Assembly (NCBI RefSeq): GCF_043641665.1
Contig: NC_092201.1
Location: forward strand, 381,001 to 445,000
Reading direction: 5' to 3'
Source of the DNA: Enoplosus armatus
Lineage: Eukaryota; Chordata; Actinopteri; Centrarchiformes; Enoplosidae
DNA: 64,000 nucleotides
Shown here: piece by piece, positions 22,160-33,616 of the stretch
Position numbering within the stretch: the first letter of the stretch is position 1
Layout of the letters: each line of letters begins with the position of its first letter
Notes under the pieces: generated by a model
Database searches by the model: none
Told to the model about the DNA's origin: nothing
What the model saw: only the letters and a program-made list of their open reading frames with translations
Position numbers and translations under genes: made by a program

Positions 22160-23405
22160 TCAAACTGTTTAATCACCTGAGACACACCTGACTCCTCCTA
22201 CAGGACCACCTGAGACACACCTGACTCCTCCTACAGAACCACCTGACTCCTCCTACAGGACCACCTGAGACACACCTGACTCCTCCTACAGGACCCCCTG
22301 AGACACACCTGACTCCTCCTACAGAACCACCTGACTCCTCCTACAGAACCACCTGACACCTCCTACAGGACCACCTGAGACACACCTGACTCCTCCTACA
22401 GAACCACCTGACTCCTCCTGCAGAACCACCAGAGACACACCTGACTCCTCCTACAGAACCACCTGACTCCTCCTACAGAACCACCTGACTCCTCCTGCAG
22501 AACCACCTGAGACACACCTGACTCCTCCTACAGAACCACCTGACTCCTCCTGCAGAACCACCTGAGACACACCTGACTCCTCCTACAGAACCACCTGACT
22601 CCTCCTACAGAACCACCTGACACCTCCTACAGGACCACCTGAGACACACCTGACTCCTCCTACAGAACCACCTGACTCCTCCTACAGGACCCCCTGAGAC
22701 ACACCTGACACCTCCTACAGGACCACCTGAGACACACCTGACTCCTCCTACAGAACCACCTGACTCCTCCTACAGGACCACCTGAGACACACCTGACTCC
22801 TTCTACAGGACCCCCTGAGATACACCTGACTCCTCCTACAGAACCACCTGACTCCTCCTACAGAACCACCTGACACCTCCTACAGGACCACCTGAGACAC
22901 ACCTGACTCCTCCTACAGGACCCCCTGAGACACACCTGACTCCTCCTACAGAACCACCTGACTCCTCCTACAGGACCACCTGAGACACACCTGACTCCTC
23001 CTACAGGACCCCCTGAGACACACCTGACTCCTCCTACAGAACCACCTGACACCTCCTACAGGACCACCTGAGACACACCTGACTCCTCCTACAGAACCAC
23101 CTGACTCCTCCTGCAGAACCACCAGAGACACACCTGACTCCTCCTACAGAACCACCTGACTCCTCCTACAGAACCACCTGACTCCTCCTGCAGAACCACC
23201 TGAGACACACCTGACTCCTCCTACAGAACCACCTGACTCCTCCTGCAGAACCACCTGAGACACACCTGACTCCTCCTACAGAACCACCTGACTCCTCCTA
23301 CAGAACCACCTGACACCTCCTACAGGACCACCTGAGACACACCTGACTCCTCCTACAGAACCACCTGACTCCTCCTACAGGACCACCCCAGACACACCTG
23401 ACTCC
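22160..23405. repeat. 11-bp-module minisatellite (22/33-bp units) with 693-bp higher-order repeat
   Basis: Built of 11-bp modules CACCTGACTCC, TCCTACAGAAC/GGAC and CACCTGAGACA that combine into 22- and 33-bp units. A rare variant AGAACCACCAGAGACACAC occurs ending at 22440 and again exactly 693 bp (63 modules) later. The sequence around it is the same for over 300 bp, so a large block was duplicated within the array. Each unit carries one or two CACCTG E-box cores. Non-coding. Confidence 0.95.
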
Positions 23406-24636
23406 TCCAAATTGTTGGGCTAGCTCCTTCAAAAGAGAAAACAACTCCATTTACAGTCTGACGGTTCATCTTGTTAAGCTAGTTATTGCAGGGTCACGTG
23501 AGCATCACCAGTGAAACAGTGAACACATTGTGTTGAGTGTCACAAAACATTAATGTCCTTATCGGACTCAGTGGGATTTAAAGTGAAAGAGTTACTTCAA
23601 TGTTGTGTTACACATTAAAGCTCTATAGCTTCACACTGTTCTGTACAGAAAGAAAGCATCAAGATTTGCAGGCTCTATCATTTAATATCATAATTTCTGA
23701 TCTTTCCAAACATAAAACAACCAAAAGCTGATTTTTGTTTCCCATCAGTTGCATCAACATGTGGAGTGAAACATGATGGCGGTCAAAGCAGCCGTCTTCA
23801 GAGCCACAAGCATGATGCAATCAGCAGGTCAGCCTGAGGCGTCACACATATTAAATATGAACAACTCCTCTCATCACGTCTGTTTTCTTTATTCATTAAC
23901 ATGAAATCAGGAGTAAGATACTGTATATGAGTCACTTTGAACTGCGATAACGACCATTGAAACAGCCGATCAGACCTTCAAATCAACAGTCAGTCAAAGG
24001 AATTTAAACGAAAATATTGACAGCAACACACAGGAATCTTTACTACATCCAGTCTTTTTACAATCCAAACGTCCTTCAGCTCAGTGACCTTCAAACAGCT
24101 CCTGATGAAAAGTCTTAAATCCTTCATCTCAGTCTTCTTCTGAGTTTCAAAGTCACCACCTCCCAAAAGGCTTTTTGTTTTCTTTTTGGCAGCTTTTATA
24201 TGAAGTCTAAAGGCTGAACGTGGAGCTGAAAGCTGAGTGAGGAGACAAAGAGTCGGCAGCATCGCTGACCTGAAGCAACAGAAAGAAAGAGCTTCACTTT
24301 GCACTGAAAGACTCTTTTCACTGGAAACATCGATGCTTTGATTGGCTCTGAAACGTCTGATCTTCAGATGAGACACAAAATTAATAAACAGAAAAGAAGC
24401 AGAGAAAATGTTTTCACGTCTTTGATTTAAAAAGAAGTATTTGATCTTTTACTTTGAACTGATACAAAACCTGATGTTTGACTTTGATATTTAAGATTGT
24501 AATTTAAGATCATAAAATGTGCGTATTTCGACATCTTGTGTTTAAACAGCTGATTGCACCAGAATGTATGAGTGGAAACTCAGACAGAAGTTAAGCCATA
24601 AACTCTTAACATAAAACACCTATCATTATGCTTCTG
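23406..24636. other. Upstream flank, nothing recognised
   Basis: Unique AT-rich sequence. The reading frames are short and without recognisable domains. Confidence 0.5.
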
Positions 24637-24725
24637 TGGCTACCTCATCTTTGTGCTAAGCTAACACAGAGTGGGCCGATGTCTGTAGCGGACACACAGA
24701 GATGAAACTGATATCCATATATTAT
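24637..24725 (+). repeat. Fragment of a dispersed teleost repeat (GCTAAGCTAAC type)
   Basis: TTGTGCTAAGCTAACACAG and TGTAGCGGACACACAGAGAT resemble a common fish repeat in degenerate form. Family class unknown. Confidence 0.4.
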
Positions 24726-25359
24726 ATTTCTACATCTGTTCAATAAACAATGTACAACATGTAAATGAGACAGACGTGGAGCTGTTGGAAGGTGATAATA
24801 CGTGAAAGGTACAAACTGACTAAAGGATGTTTAATAAAATTCGTGTTTCATTTTAAATAAAGTGTCGAGCTCAGTGTTTTCCTCATGCTCGCTCTGGTCG
24901 ATGGGTCTGATTAGCAGTCGTTGAATGTTTTTGCAGCGTCTCTTTAAACCTCCATTTTCTCTTCTGAAGACTTTTACCCAGAAGCCCTCACACTTCCTCT
25001 TTCTCCCACATCAATGTAAATGTCCTCATCAATATGGATCCTCTTCTTCTTCTCTGGCACATTCAGGGTCTCAGGAGACTGAACTGAAACATCCACACCT
25101 CTCTGACACAAACACAGAATATCAACCGACCTCTTCAGCTGTTTGTTTCCCCAGAGAGACGTTCACTCTGAGAGGCCATTTTGTTTTCACTCCATTATTC
25201 AGACTGACACTGGACTCTTGTTAGCTGCTCTCGGTTTACCAGGAACAGTTGGTAAAAAGAGAACGTGTAGGTTTAAGACTCTGTGGCTGTCCCTCAGACA
25301 AAACTGAGACAACTGCAACTTCAGTTCTGTTTTTATGTGTACATTTGTTCACATGTAGT
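24726..25359. other. Upstream flank, nothing recognised
   Basis: Unique sequence with no supported feature. A short plus-strand open frame at 24925-25224 has no recognisable domain. Confidence 0.5.
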
Positions 25360-25520
25360 CTCCATTACAGCAGCTGAATCAGCTGTTAGCAGCTCCTGTC
25401 TGCAGTGTCCTCATGGACGGACAGACAACCATCACTGGATCACTGTGACACTGAAGGAAAGTTAAAAACAGGAGGATTCTCAGGCAGGTTCTGCACTCAA
25501 AGAGCGTCTTGTCTGTGATT
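25360..25520 (-). repeat. Dispersed repeat family X, copy C
   Basis: Its reverse complement matches the right half of copy B: GAGAATCCTCCTGTTTTTAA, TTCCTTCAGTGTC, CCATGAGGACACTG and GCTAACAGCTGATTCAGC. The left half of the family is absent. Confidence 0.75.
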
Positions 25521-25825
25521 CCTGTGTGGGTCTTGGGGTTATGGGTTTGGCCTCTCAGGCTACGTTCTGAGTTTAGAAATAGTGTAAGTATAAGAAGCAC
25601 TCGGACACATAACATCCTGTCAAACAGCAAATTGTTGTTTTGTTCGGATTCATCAGTGAGCTTCAGAGTGCTGGTGGGTGGATCTTGTTACCTTTGATAA
25701 CAATAAATAATTAAATAAATATCAAATAAAAATCCTTCATTATGTGTCATCATCAACAAAACATGAATTGATTTATATGAAACCTGAATGCAGCTTCTGT
25801 TGTGTTTGTGCAGCTCAGCGAGTGA

Positions 25826-25826
<1 letters not shown>

Positions 25827-25860
<34 letters not shown>

Positions 25861-25947
25861 CCTAAAGGCCTGAAGGCATCTCCAGCCTGGATTTCTGTCA
25901 GCAGCTGAAGCTCCATTATACACACACACACACACACACACACACAG
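25827..25947. repeat. Paired (TG)n and (CA)n microsatellites
   Basis: (TG)n at 25827-25859 and (CA)n at 25919-25947 are complementary and separated by 59 bp, so they could fold on one strand. Confidence 0.9.
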
Positions 25948-25979
25948 CTTTACTGGAGCTGGATAAAGATGTCATGCTC

Positions 25980-26258
25980 ACAATGACAATGCTAACATGC
26001 TAACATGCAGATGTCTAGCAGCTATAATGTTTACCATGTTCACCATCTTAGTTTAGCATGTTAGCATGCTAACATTAGCTAGTTAGCAGTAAACACAGAG
26101 TCCAGCTGAGGCTGATGAACGTCATCAGTTCTGCAGGTATTTGGTCATAAACCAAAGTATTGGACACATGAACATGTTGGCCTGATGATGGCGCTGATGA
26201 AGAGTCAGAGGATCACCAGAGTGACTACAGTTCATCCTGAGGGGACCATGAAGGTTTC
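25980..26258 (+). repeat. Dispersed teleost repeat (GCTAACATGCTAACATGC type)
   Basis: Carries the recognisable blocks AATGTTTACCATGTTCACC, TTTAGCATGTTAGCATGC, GGTATTTGGTCATAAACCAA and CATCCTGAGGGGACCATGAA of a family I know from many percomorph genomes. No coding capacity; likely non-autonomous. A short inverted relative lies near 34775. Confidence 0.7.
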
Positions 26259-26751
26259 TTTTCACCATTTGACATTTTGTTTTATTTACATGTGTGTGTG
26301 TGTTGTTTCCAAGGTGCAGTCACGTATTTCAAGTGAACAAAAAGTGTATTTAAACTAAACCGTCAAGTGTTTCTGTGACTTTAGTTCAGACAAAATGACT
26401 ACTAATGTACCTTTAACTCTTTGTAGATTATAGTGGATCACCTACACATCTGCTCTCATGGGAGTCCACATCTGTACTTCCACTAAGACATGAAGCTGAC
26501 AACATGTCAGGTATTGTATTATTATATTATAAAATATATATGTACATTTCTTCTTCTGTGTCTTTTTTATGGGCAAAAGAATGAACAGCGAGACGAACTG
26601 TAGGTTGTTCAGTTTATTAATGATTATTTCAGACAAGTCTTTAACGATTATTTCACCAACTGGTGTACGTTTGTACCTTAAATTGCTTTGTGCTCTCCGC
26701 TCTCATGGGAGCCAATTATCTGTTACTGCACAGCTGTGAAGAACACAGCAT
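26259..26751. other. Upstream flank, nothing recognised
   Basis: AT-rich sequence between two dispersed repeats; no gene or RNA visible. Confidence 0.5.
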
Positions 26752-27255
26752 GGAAGAAGTACTCAGATCCTTTACTGAAGTAAAAGTAACAATACTACTG
26801 TGTAAAAATACTCTAAATCCTGCATTTGACTAGTACTAGTATTACCTACAAAATGCATCAAAGTAAAAGTACTAATCATATATATTCAGAGTGTGAAATT
26901 ATGGAGACTTCAAAGTCCTGAAAGATGATTTATTTTTAATTGTGTGCAACAACGTAAAAGGTTTTCAGGACTGTCAGTTTACAACTTTAAGATTCTTATA
27001 TAGAACATGATGACTTCACATAAATCCCAGCAGAGCTTCAACCTGATTGGTCTAATCAGACACATGTCTGAAAACACCTGTGAGGGCCTTTAATCTGTAA
27101 CAACACATCATGTTTTGTTGGGATCACGTTTCATCTGTAAAGTCAAAGTAATTATAGTCGTTAATTACATGTAGTGGAGTCGAAGTATAAAGTAGCATTA
27201 ATGGAATCCACTTAAATGAAGTACAAGTACCTCAAAATTGTACTTTTGTTTATGT
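26752..27255 (+). repeat. Dispersed teleost repeat (AAGTAC-rich), copy 2
   Basis: Begins GGAAGAAGTACTCAGATCC and ends AAGTACCTCAAAATTGTAC, the two recognisable ends of a highly abundant fish repeat. The interior is AT-rich, contains GTAGTGGAGTCGAAGTATAA, and has no coding capacity. It is better preserved than the copies at 541-955 and 27995-28075. Confidence 0.65.
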
Positions 27256-30200
27256 GTAATGTAAAACATTTAAATGAATCTTTTCTGTTTACAGGGGGCA
27301 TCTTTTGTATGAAATGAGCTGTATAAATAAAGTTTAATTATGCTCTTAATTATTCAGTGTCAGTAGACACAACAGTTCCATCATTGGTCCAAACTGAACC
27401 TTCACTCTCTCCTGCTGACTCTGTTCTGCAGCTGCATTCAGATCAGCTCAGGGACGTTCGGTTTGATGTCGCTCCCCTGTGAGCTCACACAATAAATAAA
27501 GTTTTTTTTCCCAGAAGGCCGTGGGACACATCTTCACACAGAGAGAGGAGATGCAGAGAGAAACCAACAACAAGAGACCTGAGCCACAGTCGAGGCTGCA
27601 GGTTGATTTTTATAAAGAATCCCATCAGCCCCTGGGGTCTGCAGCAGCTCCTGTGAACTGCTGCTGTTTGGCCTTGAAGAGATTCGAACAGAGAATCTCA
27701 ACATTCTGCAGAGTCGTGAACAGAGAAGATGTTTTTTATTTCTCAGTTCAACACTCAAACAGATTTATTATTTAGTATGTTTATTCTTCAGTGTGTCAGA
27801 CTGACAGCAGCCTTCTGCAGCTCCTGATAGCCACCCACCAACCAAACTCTGTGCAATTTTCTATTTAAAAATATATATTTATTAGTTTCACTGTTCAAAT
27901 GATATTTTCTGAAAATGTAATAATATATAATAAATAATGTGTAAATGTTTTGATCAAACATACTTGTCTGCACTGTCAGGCATGTACAGAAAGTCTGGTG
28001 CAGAATGAACTACAGTTATCAAATAAATGTAGTGGAGTAAAAAGTACAATATGGAAAAACTCAAGAAATGAACTCGTTATGGTGCGAATGAATTTACAAT
28101 AATGAAGATTATTAAGGAGCATTGCAGCTGTAAATAATATGTGTAACAGTATTAAAATGGATCACCACCACAACACTAATCTTCTTTTGTTAGTCTCAAA
28201 GGAAACAACTCACAGCTGAATAATAATTACATGTTGGAGTTTCAGTCTGAATTCCTACAGTCCTTACTTAGAGTTTAATGGATTATATTATAATAATAAT
28301 AGAAGTAAAGTAATATTAACCCCTTCACTCCTCTGTGTTGCACTCAGAGATAACCCCTCAGCCTGTCGTCTGATTGGCTGAGAGCCTCTATGAGTATTAG
28401 GTTTGAACACCTCTGCAGTAAAAACCTCTGGAGGACGTTAAAGAGCACTTTCAGTTTGTCCTCTGACGCTCAGCTCACTTCAGCTCACTTCAGCCGGACT
28501 CTGCTGTCCCTGATGGTTAAACTACATCCAAAGTCAAGCAGAGATGTAAGTGGATCAATGTGTGTTTTTCTTAAAGCCTCAGTTTCCCATCATGCCTGTG
28601 TGTCAGCCTCTCTGAACAGATGTATTTCATTAAAGTCTGTGGCACAGAAAGCCGTAGGTAGTTTAATGCTGTGTTAATAAAACAGTCCAGCGGAGTGATC
28701 AGCTCAGAACAACAGCCCCCCCCCCCACCATCCCTACAAATAACGAGGGGAACTCTGGGTAATTCAGCCGATTACAGCTCCAACAAGTCTTACAGCAGGT
28801 AATTACGTCCACGGGAATTTATTTCCCTCTGAAAGCTGAAAGCTGAAAGCTTTATGGCTGAGGAGGATTTTAACTCGGAGGTTAGAGAGAGGAGGAGGTC
28901 GGACGGAGATTCACCAGAGAAAAACTTCTAAACTGATGGAGATTAAAAAAGAAACAAAACTCTTTTTAATGGAGAGAAACAGAGTCTGTTGTTCGGGGTG
29001 AAACATTAAATAATTCAGTTCAGAATCATCAAACACAACAACTCATACTGCCTCACTGTGATGATCACACGACCAGCGCCCTCTAGATGCAGCTAGTGTA
29101 ACTGCTGGGATAGTCGAGCTAGCACCCTAACCCTATTAGCATGTTTCCTGCGAGTTACTTTATGGCTGTGGGAGCTGTTAAATCACAGCTGGTTGTGAGT
29201 TTGATGACGTTATTTTATGGGTTTTCATATAAACCAATATGCAATATCTACATCTCTCTATGTGTGCAACACAGTAGAATTCCTTAACCTTTTTTTTGTT
29301 CTGTGAATTTGTAAATTATTGTTTTTCTTATAATTTTTTATAATGGTTTTTAGTTATTATATCTTGATTTTTTTCTTACTTATGTCTCTTGCTATTGCAC
29401 TATCCTGTAGGCTGCTATAACAATGCAAATTTATAATAAAGGATTATCTTATTTTAAAATCATATATTTTAATATGAAATGATTATTGAAAATCATGTTT
29501 GTTGTCTTTTTGCTGCAGAAGCTTTGACGTCGCTACATGACATAAACATGGTGATAAATAAACATGATTTTGACGGCTTCGATTAACTTTTAAAATATTC
29601 TTAAACTATTTTAAAATTAAAAAATTAGTGACAGAAATGTATTCATGCGTCCTGACAAAATGAAGGGTGATACAGTGACTAGTTGGGGGGCTCACACAGC
29701 GTTCCTTTCCTTTTTGGTGCAGGTCATGGTCGGTATCTTGACCCCTAGCCCACCAGATGCCTTGCACAAACCTTAAGAGAAAAATGTAAATCATGTGTTT
29801 GTCCAGGACAAAACCAACATTTAAATTCAATATGTCCTCAGACTGTGCTGCTCTCGCTCTGCTCTTCTTCTTTTCTGCATCGTTAACAGTTAAACTTTAG
29901 TTTCATCTCAGGCAAACATGTTATCACACCAGGCAGAAATCTGTGAAAACATCTGTGATACAAAAATATCTTTAAAGATACGACCTGCTGATGGATAACA
30001 GCTAAAAACAGAGTAACGAGTAACAGTAATGTACTGCTAGCTGCTATGTCTGGCAGGCTAACCTGTAACAGCTAGCTAGCTGGGAACATGCTGGCATTAG
30101 CCTGCCACAATAGCCAGTATGCTAGCTAGGTTTGTCACTAACCGGACGAAGAAGTTTACACCGTTTATTCAACATTTGTATCTGTTTATACCACAGCAGA

Positions 30201-31265
30201 GCACATTTAAACAACATCAGATGGTTTAACACAGCTAATACGTTAGCTTCCTATATTCTGGATTCCACCAGCTCTGCGGAGACGGTTTACTGTTGGTGCA
30301 ACTTTGAACTCTAAACAAAAGCCCTGTGTGGATTTACTTCAGCTCCATTGAAATAAACAGATTTGTTCCAAAGTGCTGCTGCTATAAATGCAGTAAGATA
30401 AATATCTGTATGCTGCTGCCTCTTTTAGTTAACAAAGCTTTGAAACCTCTGACTTTCAAAGCCAAAGGTTAAACTGTGGCTGCTACGTAGCATTCCTAAA
30501 CAGGATGTGGATATCTTTAAGCATACTTCATTTGTCTTCTTATTCTTTAACACACACTAGCCTTTTTAGCAGAGCCACACTGCATTTCAATCCACATATT
30601 GTTTGAGGATGTGACAAATAAAACCTCTGAATATTAAATGAAAGATTAATGATGTCATCCATAAATAATTTTGGTTGTATTTCATAAACATGTTAGAATG
30701 ATGTCAATAAGCTGCAACCAATCTAAAGTGTGTTTTAACTCATTAGTACACGTGGGAGCTTGTGGTAGTTTTAGTAATTTCTCTCATTAATCACATGAAG
30801 CTAATTTATCACCGAGATCCATAAGAGTCACATCCTGCTGGACTACAGATCTGTGGAGACTCTGCTGGTACAATCTCTGAACAGAAACCAGAGATTAAAA
30901 TCCATTTATATATCGAGTATTCATGAGTTCAGCCACAGAATCACATCCAGCCTCACGTGTTCTTATAACCACATATTGGTTTCAGCTCCGTGACCCTCTG
31001 GGAGCACAGAGCTGTTCACTGTGACAAATAAATACATTCTCATCTTAATAACTGTTTTTTATTTTTTTTCTGTAATCTGCTCGGCACTGTTCACGCTGCT
31101 GATTATAGTTGCTGCAGAGGTTTGTGTGTGGTGGCTGCAGGTTGAAACAGAAACACAGAGTACTGGCGACGTGTTGTTGTTTCAGATAAGAAACCTCATC
31201 TGCAGTGTCCAGTGTTTGAATTCTCCAGTGTTTGGATTTTCCAAGAAAAAGCAAAAAGTGCAAAT
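27256..31265. other. Gene-free upstream flank
   Basis: Apart from the repeat fragment at 27995-28075, mostly unique AT-rich sequence with a C-run near 28718, GCTGAAAGCTGAAAGCT at about 28831-28850 and GCTAGCTAG motifs near 30070. No coding, tRNA or mobile-element structure could be supported. Confidence 0.5.
27995..28075 (+). repeat. Fragment of the AAGTAC-rich dispersed repeat, copy 3
   Basis: A short stretch with TAGTGGAGTAAAAAGTAC and a following degenerate ACTCAAG segment resembles the 3' third of the family at 26752-27255. Too short for a firm boundary. Confidence 0.4.
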
Positions 31266-31986
31266 AACATGACATAATGTAACAAAACAAGACGTAACAT
31301 GATGTAATGTAGCAAAACAAGACGTAACGTGACATAATGTAACATGATGTAATGTAACAAAACAAGACGTAACATGACATAATGTAACAAAACAAGACGT
31401 AACATGACATAATGTAACATGATGTAATGTAACAAAACAAGACGTAACATGACATAATGTAACATGATGTAATGTAACATGACAGTGTAACATAACATAA
31501 TGTAACAAAACAAGACGTAACATGATGTAATGTAGCAAAACAAGACGTAACATGACGTAATGTAACAAAACAAGACGTAACATGACATAATGTAACATGA
31601 CAACGTAACATGACATAATGTAACAAAGCAAGACGTAACATGACGTAATGTAACAAAACAAGACGTAACATGACATAATGTAACATGATGTAATGTAACA
31701 AAACAAGACGTAACATGACATAATGTAACATGACAACGTAACATGACATAATGTAACAAAACAAGACGTAACATGACGTAACATGACGTAATGTAACAAA
31801 ACAAGACATAACATGACATAATGTAACAAAACAAGACGTAACATGACATAATGTAACATGATGTAATGTAACAAAACAAGACGTAACATGGCGTAACGTA
31901 ACAAAACAAGACATAACATGACATAATGTAACATGATGTAATGTAACAAAACAAGATGTAACATGACATAATGTCACATGACATAA
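31266..31986. repeat. 15-bp-module minisatellite
   Basis: About 720 bp assembled from three 15-bp modules: AACAAAACAAGACGT, AACATGACATAATGT and AACATGATGTAATGT, with occasional 13-bp variants. Because 15 is divisible by 3, all three minus-strand frames stay open for 260-330 codons and give Cys/His/Tyr-rich artefact peptides. Confidence 0.95.
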
Positions 31987-33529
31987 TAAAGGACCACAAA
32001 GTGTGCTGTGGAGCAAAATGAGAATGAAGTGGCTCAATGTGTTAGATATCGTTTTGGGTCTTTGACCTGGAACTAATGGAAACTGTAATATCGAAGGTGT
32101 GTGTAAGGTGTTTTTTTTTTATCATATCACAATTTCCTGTGTATCACATATAACGTGATTTATGTATGAACATAACTGCAACTAAAGGAGGGCTTATATC
32201 AAAAATTTGAAAATGTGTGTTACTGCAACATAAAGAGAGAAATTTAATTCAGTTTACTTTATATCACCAGAATAATCCACTCAGTATCAGTAATAGTTTC
32301 CAGGGAAACCTGACTACATACATTAACAACAAACATAACTATAATGCATAAATCGCAAATGTATCCGTATTAAATATTAAATATTGCAGGTTTGCATATA
32401 TCATTTATTGCACATACGTAACCACAACTCAAAAAGAACATATATCATGAGTAAGTGCAAACATGTGTACATATGTGCTCTATAGCTATAATATATATAA
32501 CTACACCAGTGGGAAATGTCTTGATCCCCAGAGGATGAACCCTTTACATGTTTCGCTGCACCACTGGTGGAGTTCACAGAACAGAATCAGTATGTATTGT
32601 GTTCTGTGCGTCACTTTAATAAACCACGAGACCTCCTTCGCCCGTCAGTCAGATTACTCTTTATCATAAACCCACAGCTGTATGTGTTACATTTGAGGAT
32701 GTTTTACATGACGACAGTTTTGGTGTAAATCCGCTCTCTGCTCACTGTGATTGGTCAGCTCTTTGTCAGCTCTTAGCCTCAGGGCTTCAGGTCCCATCAG
32801 CCACTTGGTGCTTTTATCATCTTCCTCACTCAGGACGAAGAAAAGCTGGTTATGTGATAAAAATTTAAACACATTCAGTTCAGACATGCTCGCTCAGACT
32901 CGGCCTCCCCCCGAGGAAATCAGACTGGGATCATTTGTCAGCGCGGCTGCAGCTTATAGATTTCTGCTTATAACCCACCATAACTCACTTTGTGCTTGTG
33001 CTGCCTGCATATCTGCGGGGAAAGAAGAAGAAGAAGAAGAATGAGTGAAATACGATTGTTCTGCCTCAGCACGTCTGTCAGTGACAGGATGAAGACATCG
33101 TCGTGGTTATTGTCAGCTTTTGTTCTTTTTAACAAACGCACAAAGAGAAAATCAATACAGCTGCTGACCACACAGCTGGAATTAGCCTGTGTTCATTAAT
33201 GTGCGGCAGTAACAGCCTTCGAGTGAAGCTGGGCAGTGTGTCTTTGTGTTTGTTATCTGACTCGTCTCGTTCTCATGCCGGTTCGACTCTGACTTTTCTC
33301 GAGGACGAGTCTGAGTCTTGTTGGCGTTTAAACTCGGACTAACGGGTTTTGACTTGTTTCCGTCTTGTGGGTGTGTTGACTTGTCTCTATCTGTTGAGGG
33401 GTGTCCACACACTGCTGGCCACATAGTGCCCTTCAGTGTGTGTGGACGGACACCATCACCATCATCATCATCATGTTATTGGACTGTAACAGGAAACAAA
33501 AAACAGCCATCTGAATGCAGAACACACAC
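31987..33529. other. Upstream flank, nothing recognised
   Basis: AT-rich unique sequence with short (GAA)n near 33023-33041. No supported gene. Confidence 0.5.
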
Positions 33530-33616
33530 TCACACTTTGTCTCTTCTCTGAAGGACAGACGTGATGACGGACACACCTTCAGAGGACGAGTCCTTCAGAG
33601 AAGAGACAAAGCGTGA
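33530..33616. other. Inverted repeat with 27-bp arms
   Basis: Arms 33530-33556 and 33590-33616 are complementary at 26 of 27 positions around a 33-nt spacer. The core arm is CTTTGTCTCTTCTCTGAAGG. It could form a stable hairpin; no flanking target duplication was recognised. Confidence 0.85.

Noticed and set aside
22160..23405. CRISPR-like regular repeat spacing
   Set aside because: No unique spacers; it is a eukaryotic minisatellite of 11-bp modules.
31045..32037. Minus-strand 330-codon Cys/His/Tyr-rich frame
   Set aside because: Three frames are equally open across the 15-bp-module array.
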